In this document: positions 1-7,058 of the stretch, piece after piece | Position numbering within the stretch: the first letter of the stretch is position 1 | Layout of the letters: the number at the start of each line of letters is the position of its first letter | NCBI GenBank assembly: GCA_002069525.1 | Contig: MWBJ01000004.1 | Location: forward strand, 1 to 32,666 | DNA from: Parcubacteria group bacterium ADurb.Bin305 | GTDB taxonomy: Bacteria > Patescibacteriota > Minisyncoccia > UBA6257 | Length of the DNA stretch: 32,666 nucleotides | Direction of reading: 5' to 3' | Notes under the pieces: model-generated | Told to the model about the DNA's origin: nothing | Database searches by the model: none | Seen by the model: the letters and a program-made list of their open reading frames with translations, nothing else | Made by a program: the position numbers and the translations under genes

Positions 1-575
1 AACAAATGGCTGATTTGAATCCGAAATTAAAACAATTATCTTTGCAGTACAAGGATAATCCCCAAGAGATGAATAAACAAACCATGGCTTTATTTAAAGA
101 AGCTAAAGTTAACCCTTTTCACTCTTTATTATTACTAGCCGTCCAATTGATAATTATTTTTGTGCTGTTTTTCTTTTTCGGGCAAGTAATCAAAATTGAT
201 TGGTCAGTATATCTTTATCCTTTTATCTCTGCCCCCCAGCATTTATCTTATAACTGGCTGGGTTTCGACTTAAGGCAACCCAGTTTAATTTTAACTATAA
301 TAGTTGGAGTAATGAATGCTCTGACAGTTTTAATTCAACCCAATGTGGGGCAGAATAAAATTACTTTATTTTTATTTTCTTTTCTGATATTATTTATGTA
401 TAAACTTTTCCCCGGGGCGGTAATATTGTTATGGATAGGTTTTAGTTTAGTCGGGTTAATTCAAGAATTGTATTTAAAATCAATAAAATCAAGTAGATCA
501 GAAACCCCGGTGCTGAGCAATAAAAACCAAGAGCATAATAACACGACAGATTCCGGGGTAAATAATTTAAATTAG
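1..575 (+). CDS. yidC: Membrane protein insertase YidC/Oxa1 family, C-terminal part (5' end cut by window edge)
   Basis: This is the C-terminal part of a YidC/Oxa1 insertase, which places proteins into the cytoplasmic membrane alone or with SecYEG. The frame is open to the window edge, so the ATG at 6 is an internal Met and not the start. The first visible residues (MADLNPKLKQLSLQYKDNP) match the conserved cytoplasmic stretch of the family (M.eLqPklkelqekYk..p), followed by an NKQTMALFKEAKVNPF segment. Four or five hydrophobic segments follow, then a polar tail rich in N, S and T. The Jag/KhpB gene comes 49 nt later, the usual yidC-jag order. I see no frame damage. Family assignment is firm; the missing N-terminal length is unknown. 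Confidence 0.93.
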   Translation, partial: QMADLNPKLKQLSLQYKDNPQEMNKQTMALFKEAKVNPFHSLLLLAVQLIIIFVLFFFFGQVIKIDWSVYLYPFISAPQHLSYNWLGFDLRQPSLILTIIVGVMNALTVLIQPNVGQNKITLFLFSFLILFMYKLFPGAVILLWIGFSLVGLIQELYLKSIKSSRSETPVLSNKNQEHNNTTDSGVNNLN

Positions 576-624
576 TCAGAATAATAACAGGAATAAAAAA
601 GAAATTAAAATTGATTAAGCATTT

Positions 625-1107
625 ATGGTGAGCGACTTGTTGCAAAAATTTTTATCAGAGTTTTTACAAAAAGCAGTTTTTTCCGGCTGTAGTTTTACTG
701 TTACCGAAAATAAAGTTGAAAAAACAATCAGAATTAATATTACTACTACCGATAGCGTGGAAAGCGGACTGTTAATAGGGCCAGAAGGCGAACATTTGGC
801 AGTTTTAGAAAAATTACTGAATTTAATTTTGAAAAAGAAAACTCCAGACCAAGATTGGCGAGTGGTGTTAGATGTTAATAATTATCGCGCTCTTTATGAA
901 GAAAAATTGCGCGATCTGGCTCGTAAAGCTGCGCATGAGGTAGCTTTAACTAAAAAACCTTGGGAATTACCGCCTATGTCAGCTAAAGATAGAAGGGTGG
1001 TGCATTTAGAAATCGCTCTAAGGACCGATGTGGTAACTGAGAGTTTAGGTGAAGAGCCTGAAAGAAGGATTATAATAAAACCAGTAGAAGGGCAGGAAGA
1101 AAATTAA
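625..1107 (+). CDS. jag: Jag/KhpB-like RNA-binding protein (KH + R3H)
   Basis: This 160-aa protein has the Jag/KhpB (SpoIIIJ-associated) layout. A KH-type domain has the loop LLIGPEGEHLAVLEKLLNLI at residues 49-68, corresponding to the GxxG loop. A C-terminal R3H domain at about 95-155 has KPWELPPMSAKDRRVVH and then VVTESLGEEPERRI. The family binds RNA and is linked to cell-envelope control, and its gene commonly sits next to yidC, as here. The usual N-terminal Jag_N domain is short or absent. ATG at 625 is the only start that keeps the whole KH domain, and no Shine-Dalgarno site is evident before it. The stop lies 5 nt from the stop of the convergent peptidase gene at 1113, with no obvious terminator between. 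Confidence 0.9.
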   Translation: MVSDLLQKFLSEFLQKAVFSGCSFTVTENKVEKTIRINITTTDSVESGLLIGPEGEHLAVLEKLLNLILKKKTPDQDWRVVLDVNNYRALYEEKLRDLARKAAHEVALTKKPWELPPMSAKDRRVVHLEIALRTDVVTESLGEEPERRIIIKPVEGQEEN

Positions 1108-1112
1108 AGAAG

Positions 1113-2234
1113 TTAGCGAAGTTCGATATGGATATGTTGATTTCCTCCTTTTTCGTCACATTCATATAGAACATAAACCCTTTTACCCCCAATAGTCATT
1201 TCTCTTCCAGTATTACATTTTTCAAGGCAAAACAAGTTAGCTAATAATCGTCGACATTTTGAGTTAGCATTGGGAAATGAATCAGCATCTGCATCTGCCT
1301 CTAAGTCAAAGGCCTCACCAGTAGCATGCTTCGAATTAGGGTTCGGGCAATAATTATGATCAGAAACAAAAGGTCCAATTACAAAGTTGCAACCACCACC
1401 TTCTGTACTTAGATAGTTTCGTGTAGTTCTTTTCTTACCATCACAAGTATTGCTATAATTAGGGTCCAAAATAGCAGCTAAAACCTCTAAAATGTCATCT
1501 TTAATAGATACTTGACCCGACGGACAGCCATCAGATGTTTTAGTCGCCCAATCTACTTTATTAATGCAATTATCTTCAGGGTTGGTAGAGTTTTCCTTAG
1601 GGTCAATACATCTATTTTTAGCCTTATCTAGCAGATCTTTTCTAGTAGCTCCGTTGTTAGCTCCTTCTGCTGATGCCCCTTCCCATATATAATCATCCAT
1701 AGAACCCGTTACTGCTTCTTGGCTTATTAGGCTACCCAATCTATCTGCTAAATTTTGTTGGGCAAATTCATTAGTGTCCAGACCTAAATATTTCCCCATA
1801 ACTAAACCAATATCAGGCAATTTTAAAATATTGGGGTTTATAGTATTTAAAATAATCCAAAAAGCGAATAAGAGTAATAGCCCGGCTAAAGCATCAATAA
1901 TTCTTTGTTGGGCCGCTTTTTGGTGTTCTACGCTACCACCAGCTACCATATATTCAACTCCAGCCCAAAGTATCATAATAAAACCTAAAATACCTGAGAC
2001 AGGAAAAATAACTCTATAGATTAACATACTTACATATTGGGGCAGAGAGCCGGCTTGTAATTTAGTTCCGGCTTTAACAATCATAGGAATACCTACTTCA
2101 AATTGATAATCTACCCAGCTTTCTTGCACTTGGATTTCTGGGTTTAAGTCACTAGCTTGAGCGCTACCCACGACTAATATCATAGCTAAGCTAATAATCA
2201 ATATCGGAATAAATTTTTTAAGCAATGTAGTCAT
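1113..2234 (-). CDS. VirB2/TrbC-like membrane domain joined to an M15-type peptidase domain
   Basis: This 373-aa protein is the last gene of the secretion-like locus. Residues 1-27 form a signal peptide (hydrophobic core, then SAQAS). Two hydrophobic helices follow at about 75-98 and 114-135, spaced and composed like VirB2/TrbC pilin-type subunits (ILGFIMILWAGVEYMVAGGS). After a polar linker, the C-terminal ~120 residues carry SKHATGEAFDLEAD and a terminal NQHIHIELR. These fit the zinc ligands of M15 (VanY/Peptidase_M15_3) peptidases: HxxGxAxD and HxH near the end. Several Cys residues suggest an exported domain. Such enzymes cut peptidoglycan stem peptides, a plausible role in passing an envelope apparatus through the wall. 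The joining of the two domains is seen directly; the peptidase call rests on the motifs. Confidence 0.72.
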   Translation of the reverse strand: MTTLLKKFIPILIISLAMILVVGSAQASDLNPEIQVQESWVDYQFEVGIPMIVKAGTKLQAGSLPQYVSMLIYRVIFPVSGILGFIMILWAGVEYMVAGGSVEHQKAAQQRIIDALAGLLLLFAFWIILNTINPNILKLPDIGLVMGKYLGLDTNEFAQQNLADRLGSLISQEAVTGSMDDYIWEGASAEGANNGATRKDLLDKAKNRCIDPKENSTNPEDNCINKVDWATKTSDGCPSGQVSIKDDILEVLAAILDPNYSNTCDGKKRTTRNYLSTEGGGCNFVIGPFVSDHNYCPNPNSKHATGEAFDLEADADADSFPNANSKCRRLLANLFCLEKCNTGREMTIGGKRVYVLYECDEKGGNQHIHIELR

Positions 2235-2290
2235 AATTTTAATAAAATTTTTATTGTATTTTTATTTTTTATTATGTTATTTTAAGGAGC

Positions 2291-2968
2291 TTAGGCCGCA
2301 GCTTGATTAATTTGTTGAGATTTATTAGGGGTTTTAGAATCATTTTGAGCTGACGCCTGTTGAGAAGTTGATGCTGAAGATTTAGATTGGGGGGCAATGG
2401 TTTGTTTGGCTTTTGTTTTAACTTTTTCTTTTAATTGTTCGGCTTTTGTTGAGCTCATTAAAACTATTACATTAAGGGTGGTAACTGGCAAAAAGTTAAT
2501 CATCGGCACATTGTCAGCGATAATACAACTTATATTGGCTACTAAGCGGCCGGTATTTTTCCATAGAGACAGAATCCCTTTTTGGAATAATATAATATAA
2601 ATTATCATAGTGCAAGGCAAGGTTAAGATAAACGCTAAAAACCCCCCTACATACGGAATCAAATTCAAGACAATTTCTAAAACATCTTTGGCTAATGCCA
2701 AACCAATAAGCATTGTCCATAAAAACCCATCTATAATTGCTGCTTGGACTTTCTGGGACACTTCCTGAGCTTGCTGGGCAGAAACTTTCGAAGCCGGTGA
2801 TTTTTCAGGGGCAGTTTGGGATTTATCAGCAGCTGTTGGGGGGTTTTTCTCTGGAGTTTTAGCCGGAGTGGGTGTTTGAGGTTTGGCAGCAGGAGGAACG
2901 ATACCTTCTTGAGCCGGTGGTTTATTAGGTGTTGGAAGATTTTTAGTTTGGGGAAGATTAACTGCCAT
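2291..2968 (-). CDS. Pro/Ala/Lys-rich membrane protein of the secretion-like locus (unknown function)
   Basis: I do not recognise a family for this 225-aa protein. Residues 1-70 are a low-complexity Pro/Ala/Lys/Thr region. It is followed by two or three hydrophobic segments (about 80-100, 103-128 and 150-172) and a charged Lys- then Ser/Gln-rich tail. This arrangement suits a membrane protein with disordered ends on both sides. It lies between the VirB4 ATPase gene and the VirB2-like/M15 gene on the same strand, 55 nt after the ATPase start-proximal neighbour, so it is probably a co-transcribed component of the same apparatus. Codon use and AT content match its neighbours. No catalytic motif is visible. 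Confidence 0.75.
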   Translation of the reverse strand: MAVNLPQTKNLPTPNKPPAQEGIVPPAAKPQTPTPAKTPEKNPPTAADKSQTAPEKSPASKVSAQQAQEVSQKVQAAIIDGFLWTMLIGLALAKDVLEIVLNLIPYVGGFLAFILTLPCTMIIYIILFQKGILSLWKNTGRLVANISCIIADNVPMINFLPVTTLNVIVLMSSTKAEQLKEKVKTKAKQTIAPQSKSSASTSQQASAQNDSKTPNKSQQINQAAA

Positions 2969-3023
2969 AAAAATTTTTGGAAATAGATTAAGGTGTAATT
3001 TTATAAAATTTCATTTAAGACTT

Positions 3024-4823
3024 TTAGGGTTCTTCAGCCATCTCTTTTTTAATTTTTTGAATTTCTAGCACTTGAGCTGGGTTGGTAGTGATAATTTGGT
3101 CTTCGGCGTAAGAGGCTAAAACTTGAATAGCGGCATGTTTATCAATAGCTAGAAATAATCCAGTGCCAGTACTGGCTTGCAGGAGAAAGGTTTTTTCTCC
3201 TTCCGATAGCTCTAAAGCTTTAGCTAAACTCTCAGTATTAGCCGGAGATTGTTTTAATAAAAAAGCTAAACTCGAATTAGTCATAATCGGTCTGCCATAT
3301 GGAGAAGTAAGTAGATCTTCTACATCTTGCGAGATAAAAGAAACACCTAAATAATATTTACGCGCCTTTTTAACAATACCAAATAAGAAAGAGGCGCTGG
3401 CTTCATTTTTCAAGAGCCACCAACCTTCGTCAATAGCTAAAATTCTTTTCTTTAACGTTTTTTTAATTTGGGTTTGAATAAAACTCAAAGCTACATACAT
3501 AGCTATTGGTCGGAGCTCGTCTTCTAAATCTCTAAGACCAAAAATGATTAATCTATTATTTAAATTAACATTAGATGGTTGGTTTAAAAATTGGGCAAAA
3601 GTTCCTCGGGTGTATTTATACAACTTAGCTGCCAAGGTTTCTCCCCCTTCAATATTGTTTAGGGTGCTCTCTAGGTCTTCTAATAAGGGTGGAGTTTGGT
3701 CTGGTTCAAAGGTTTCTGGGAAAATATCCCGAGAGGCATAAGTTTGAGTTATAGCGTTATCTAATAATATTTCTTCTTGAGGGGTAACTTCTCCTACTAA
3801 CAATTTAACTAAACCAATTAATTGTAAAACGTGGCTTCTAAACACTTCATCTTTGGTTTCATCTTCGCCGAGGGTAGGTAGATCAAAGGGATTAATTCTA
3901 TCAGGGGAACCAACTGCTAATTTAAAAAAACTGCCTCCTACCACTTCACTTAAATAGGCATATTCATTTTCAGGGTCAATAATAATAACATCAGTCCCTA
4001 TTAAAAGCGAGCGAATTAATTCTAATTTAACACTATAGCTTTTACCGCTGCCGCTTTGTCCTAAAATTATCATATTAGCATTCGGCATAGAAAATCTGTC
4101 AAAGAGAACTAGGCTGTTATTATGGAGATTCAACCCATAAAGGATTCCTTGGTTATCTGCTAAATCCAAAGATGAAAATCCAAATAACGTAGCAGCCGGT
4201 TGCGAGTTTAAAGGTGCGACTAAAAATAGCCTGTCAATCCCTAAGGGTAAAGTTGATTCAAATCCTTCGTATTGTCTAAAAATAGCCGGTTTGGCATAAA
4301 TCATTTGTTGCTCTAAAATATTTTTAATTCTGGCTTCTATTTGTTTAAAACTTTCCAAATTAGAGGCAAAAAAAGTAAGATAAACCCCTGTGTTAAATAA
4401 TTTTTCAGCACCTTGCTGAATTAAATCTCGCAGCTCTTCAATATTAGCCAAGGAAGCCTCTAAGAGCGGATCGCGCACTAGGCCCCTTTCAGCCGCTAGG
4501 GAAATCTGCGCTTGAATTTCAGCAGATTTTTTTCTTAATTGCTGCAAGGTTTTAGTTGGATCAACCGGGTGAAAGAAGATTGATAGATTAAAAGTTTCAT
4601 CTAAGTTAACTAAAGCAGAAAACCAATTAGCTGATAAAAAATTAGGGTAAGACAAGATAAACATAGTGGAACAATATCTAGTACCTAATTTGATGAAATT
4701 AGGATTAATTTCTAAAGCGCTTGGGGCAACCATATCTTGCAAAGTAGAAATTACTTGCTGCGTGGGATCTGGCTGCTTAGATTTGGTTTTTTTTTGTTTA
4801 TTTAAAAAAGGTAAAGAAACCAT
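3024..4823 (-). CDS. virB4: VirB4/TraC-like secretion ATPase (main ATPase protein)
   Basis: This 599-aa cytoplasmic ATPase is expected to power a type IV secretion or conjugation-like apparatus. Residues 45-180 match the middle of VirB4-family proteins (KLGTRYCSTMFILSYPNF, then NLSIFFHPVDPTKTL). The P-loop GQSGSGKS is at 255-262, a DPENEY stretch typical of the family at 283-288, and a Walker B strand ILAIDE at 461-466. The arginine/sensor part near 495-530 includes SFISQDVEDLL. The protein lacks the first ~200 residues of full-length VirB4; these appear to be supplied by the gene just upstream, whose stop lies 9 nt before this ATG. The two reading frames are clean, so a deliberate two-gene arrangement is likelier than damage. 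Confidence 0.9.
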   Translation of the reverse strand: MVSLPFLNKQKKTKSKQPDPTQQVISTLQDMVAPSALEINPNFIKLGTRYCSTMFILSYPNFLSANWFSALVNLDETFNLSIFFHPVDPTKTLQQLRKKSAEIQAQISLAAERGLVRDPLLEASLANIEELRDLIQQGAEKLFNTGVYLTFFASNLESFKQIEARIKNILEQQMIYAKPAIFRQYEGFESTLPLGIDRLFLVAPLNSQPAATLFGFSSLDLADNQGILYGLNLHNNSLVLFDRFSMPNANMIILGQSGSGKSYSVKLELIRSLLIGTDVIIIDPENEYAYLSEVVGGSFFKLAVGSPDRINPFDLPTLGEDETKDEVFRSHVLQLIGLVKLLVGEVTPQEEILLDNAITQTYASRDIFPETFEPDQTPPLLEDLESTLNNIEGGETLAAKLYKYTRGTFAQFLNQPSNVNLNNRLIIFGLRDLEDELRPIAMYVALSFIQTQIKKTLKKRILAIDEGWWLLKNEASASFLFGIVKKARKYYLGVSFISQDVEDLLTSPYGRPIMTNSSLAFLLKQSPANTESLAKALELSEGEKTFLLQASTGTGLFLAIDKHAAIQVLASYAEDQIITTNPAQVLEIQKIKKEMAEEP

Positions 4824-4832
4824 ATTATTTAA

Positions 4833-5498
4833 TTATTCAAAAACTAAAGCTTCATTTTCTAATAATTCCGGATTATAAAGGTTATATAATAATTCTATAA
4901 TTTCTTTGGTATCTAAAACTCGACAACTAAGTCCCATTTTATTTAAATTACCAGCTAAATTTGTTTGTCTAATAATTAATTGTTGATAAGCTCTTTCAAA
5001 CTCCTGATCTGAAATAGGAGAAACTTGAGAGAAGGCTTCCCGGCTAAAATTGAACATATTTTTAAAACTCGCGCTTAGTTGGCCAGCCGCTTTAGTGGGG
5101 GTAAAAGTGAGGGGGGTAAACGGCACGGCCAGAAAAAATCGTTTTTTCATTATACTATTTTGAGTAACTAAGGACGTAAGAAAGTTATAATAATCTTCGC
5201 CTTGAATTTTTAACAATTCATTGCTTTCTCTATCAATTTGATTTTTTAGGAAAGTTAGATAGGGATTAATATTAAGGCGATAGGATAAAATGACTACTTG
5301 CAAAGAAAATTCTAAAGTATTTAAGATCGCTCGCCAAGAGTTGAATAAAATATTTTGCTCTTCAGGTGATTTTAAATCTATATTCACTCCAGCTACTTCA
5401 ACAATTGAGCGCAAAGAGCCATCTTTTAAAATGATCACGCCCTTTTTTATTTGATAGATTGGAATTAATGATTGACTATTGTATTTAGTTTGGGCCAT
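4833..5498 (-). CDS. VirB4 N-terminal-domain-like protein
   Basis: This 221-aa soluble protein probably corresponds to the N-terminal domain of VirB4/TraC-family ATPases. The first 60 residues (IYQIKKGVIILKDGSLRSIVEV, then a VNIDLKSPEEQNILFNSW helix) resemble the beta-strand entry and helix of that domain, and a VPFTPLTFTPTK region follows at about 125-136. It has no P-loop. It starts 2 nt after the PrgI stop and ends 9 nt before the ATPase start, so the three genes are almost certainly translated from one transcript. Together with the next gene it would give ~820 aa, close to the usual length of a single-chain VirB4. The assignment rests on context as much as on sequence. Confidence 0.68.
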   Translation of the reverse strand: MAQTKYNSQSLIPIYQIKKGVIILKDGSLRSIVEVAGVNIDLKSPEEQNILFNSWRAILNTLEFSLQVVILSYRLNINPYLTFLKNQIDRESNELLKIQGEDYYNFLTSLVTQNSIMKKRFFLAVPFTPLTFTPTKAAGQLSASFKNMFNFSREAFSQVSPISDQEFERAYQQLIIRQTNLAGNLNKMGLSCRVLDTKEIIELLYNLYNPELLENEALVFE

Positions 5499-5500
5499 TG

Positions 5501-5899
5501 TTATTGATCTAAATGATCCGCAAGTTGTTTTAAAGTTTGAGGGTCCAGAGGTTTTTTAGGTTGTCCATTTGGTGATTTAAGAGTTGAGGACTTGGTTATT
5601 TTAAGGGTTTGGCTGTCGGGAAGATTTTTTTGCCAAAGATAAGTGGAAGGCAGCCAGAAATGACGCAAGATATGAGGTAGTAATTTATACATGGGAATTC
5701 CTTCTAGGCGGCCAAATAGCAAGAAAGCTGTCGGTAGTCCCAAAACTACCGCTATTATAGCACAGGTGCTAGGGGTTACCAAGTTGCATAGGATGAGTAT
5801 CAAGAAAGTAACTCCAGCTAAAATATTTAATTGAGTAAAGGTTAAAACTCCTAAAATTCGAGTTTCTTCGTTAATAAATTGAGGAACAGGGTAGCTCAT
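5501..5899 (-). CDS. PrgI-family (VirB3-like) membrane protein
   Basis: This 132-aa protein matches PrgI/VirB3-like inner-membrane subunits. A short N-terminal YPVPQFINEETRILGVLTF segment is followed by two adjacent hydrophobic helices (about 22-40 and 46-64), then a basic ERLEGIP-like stretch (FGRLEGIPMYKLLPHILR) and a polar tail. In Gram-positive-type and CPR secretion loci the gene for this subunit lies directly before the VirB4 gene, as here with a 2-nt gap. The upstream gene ends 132 nt away across an AT-rich spacer, so a separate promoter is possible but I see no clear one. Family assignment is good; function as a VirB3 equivalent is by analogy. Confidence 0.82.
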   Translation of the reverse strand: MSYPVPQFINEETRILGVLTFTQLNILAGVTFLILILCNLVTPSTCAIIAVVLGLPTAFLLFGRLEGIPMYKLLPHILRHFWLPSTYLWQKNLPDSQTLKITKSSTLKSPNGQPKKPLDPQTLKQLADHLDQ

Positions 5900-6030
5900 A
5901 GCAAATTAGTTTTGATATTTTATTTATTGAGATATGTGCTTAGGTTGGTTAATATTATTTAAAATTAAATTTATAATTATGACAGCTCGAGAAAATTGCC
6001 ATTAGCCTCTTTAAATTTAATTAAAAATAA

Positions 6031-6993
6031 TCAGGCTTTACCAAAAGGATTTTTAGGGGTGAATTTTCTATAAGGAATAGGTTTTTTAGGGAGTGATTTA
6101 CTTGGCTTAGGTTGAGTTTCTATATCTTGTTTAAGATTAGTGTCAAAAATATAAGGGGTGTCGCTGGTTTTAACATTAGGAGGGTTTTGGTTGAGTTCTT
6201 TTTGGCCGCTAATAATTTTGCCTTGTTCAAAAGTTTGAGCTACAGGTGGTTTTTTCGAAGTAGTAGGAGATGGTTTTTCTTTCGGCTTTGATTCTATTTG
6301 CTCCATTTCAGCTACAATTCTGGAAGAAAATTTTTCTTTATTACCTTGAATGGCAGCTAGTAATTTATTTTGCATTTCTTCTCTTTCTGCTCGACTTACA
6401 TTAGGAATATTGACTGGTTTGATATCTGGCTGGGTTATGCGCGGTGATTCTATAGAGACAGCCATAGGTTCTTGGTCCCCTTCCTTTAAGGGCAGGGAAT
6501 TTTTATTAATAAGAGGGGTTGGTGCTTGGTCGTTAGGAGGCAAGGTAGTGATTTTAGGTTTTTGGGTTCGTTTCGTGGTGTCAGGGGTTGGTGGTGCGTT
6601 TCGGCTAGTAGTTGGTTGTTGAGGTAGGGCTACTGGCTTCAATTGGCTGACTGGGGCGGTTAAAGTTGATAGGGTGGAAAGAGGAGTTGTTAGCGTATGC
6701 TCTAAATATGGTTTCCACGGGTTAAAAATTTTAGAGTTAACTAAATCATTAATCATTGTTACTTGGTTAGGAGAAAATATTGATGCGTTTTCTAGGGTTT
6801 GCTTAAATTGGTTGAAGGGTAATTCTCCTAGTAGGGCTTGGCCTACCCAGAAAGTTAATTGGCCAGTTTGTTGTTGGTCTAATTGAGCTATCGTGCTAAT
6901 GTTTTCCAAAATAGCAACTAATTCATCTGACTCTAAAAAACTACGTAATGGAGCAGGAATTTTAGAGATTTTATCACGATACGAATTTACCAT
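6031..6993 (-). CDS. Protein with helical N-domain and long Pro/Thr-rich region (unknown)
   Basis: This 320-aa protein has no family I can name. Residues 1-105 look like a compact helical domain (KISKIPAPLRSFLESDELVA, then QQTGQLTFWVGQALLGELPF). Residues 110-320 are low complexity, rich in Pro, Thr, Lys and Gln, interrupted by a possible helix at about 200-235 (NVSRAEREEMQNKLLAAIQG). There is no signal peptide or membrane segment, so it is probably cytosolic or a flexible scaffold. It lies between the VirB6-like and PrgI genes on the same strand and is probably part of the apparatus. The stop codon is TGA, an indication that TGA is a normal stop in this genome. Confidence 0.72.
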   Translation of the reverse strand: MVNSYRDKISKIPAPLRSFLESDELVAILENISTIAQLDQQQTGQLTFWVGQALLGELPFNQFKQTLENASIFSPNQVTMINDLVNSKIFNPWKPYLEHTLTTPLSTLSTLTAPVSQLKPVALPQQPTTSRNAPPTPDTTKRTQKPKITTLPPNDQAPTPLINKNSLPLKEGDQEPMAVSIESPRITQPDIKPVNIPNVSRAEREEMQNKLLAAIQGNKEKFSSRIVAEMEQIESKPKEKPSPTTSKKPPVAQTFEQGKIISGQKELNQNPPNVKTSDTPYIFDTNLKQDIETQPKPSKSLPKKPIPYRKFTPKNPFGKA

Positions 6994-7058
6994 TATATAA
7001 TTTATTTATTAAATAACAATTTAAGGCTCTCGTGGCATTTTGAATTAAGTAATAATTT

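Noticed and set aside
4823-4835. Frameshift splitting a single virB4 gene
   Set aside because: The upstream frame ends with a normal stop, the downstream gene has its own ATG and a lysine-rich leader, and no homology runs across the gap in another frame.
6031-6033. TGA recoded as glycine, as in Gracilibacteria and SR1
   Set aside because: A gene ends plausibly at TGA here, and the conserved genes are complete without any in-frame TGA.
6350-6622. Open frame of 90 codons opposite the Pro-rich protein gene
   Set aside because: It is the reverse reading of a Pro/Thr-rich low-complexity gene, which often yields long empty frames rich in Gly and Val.
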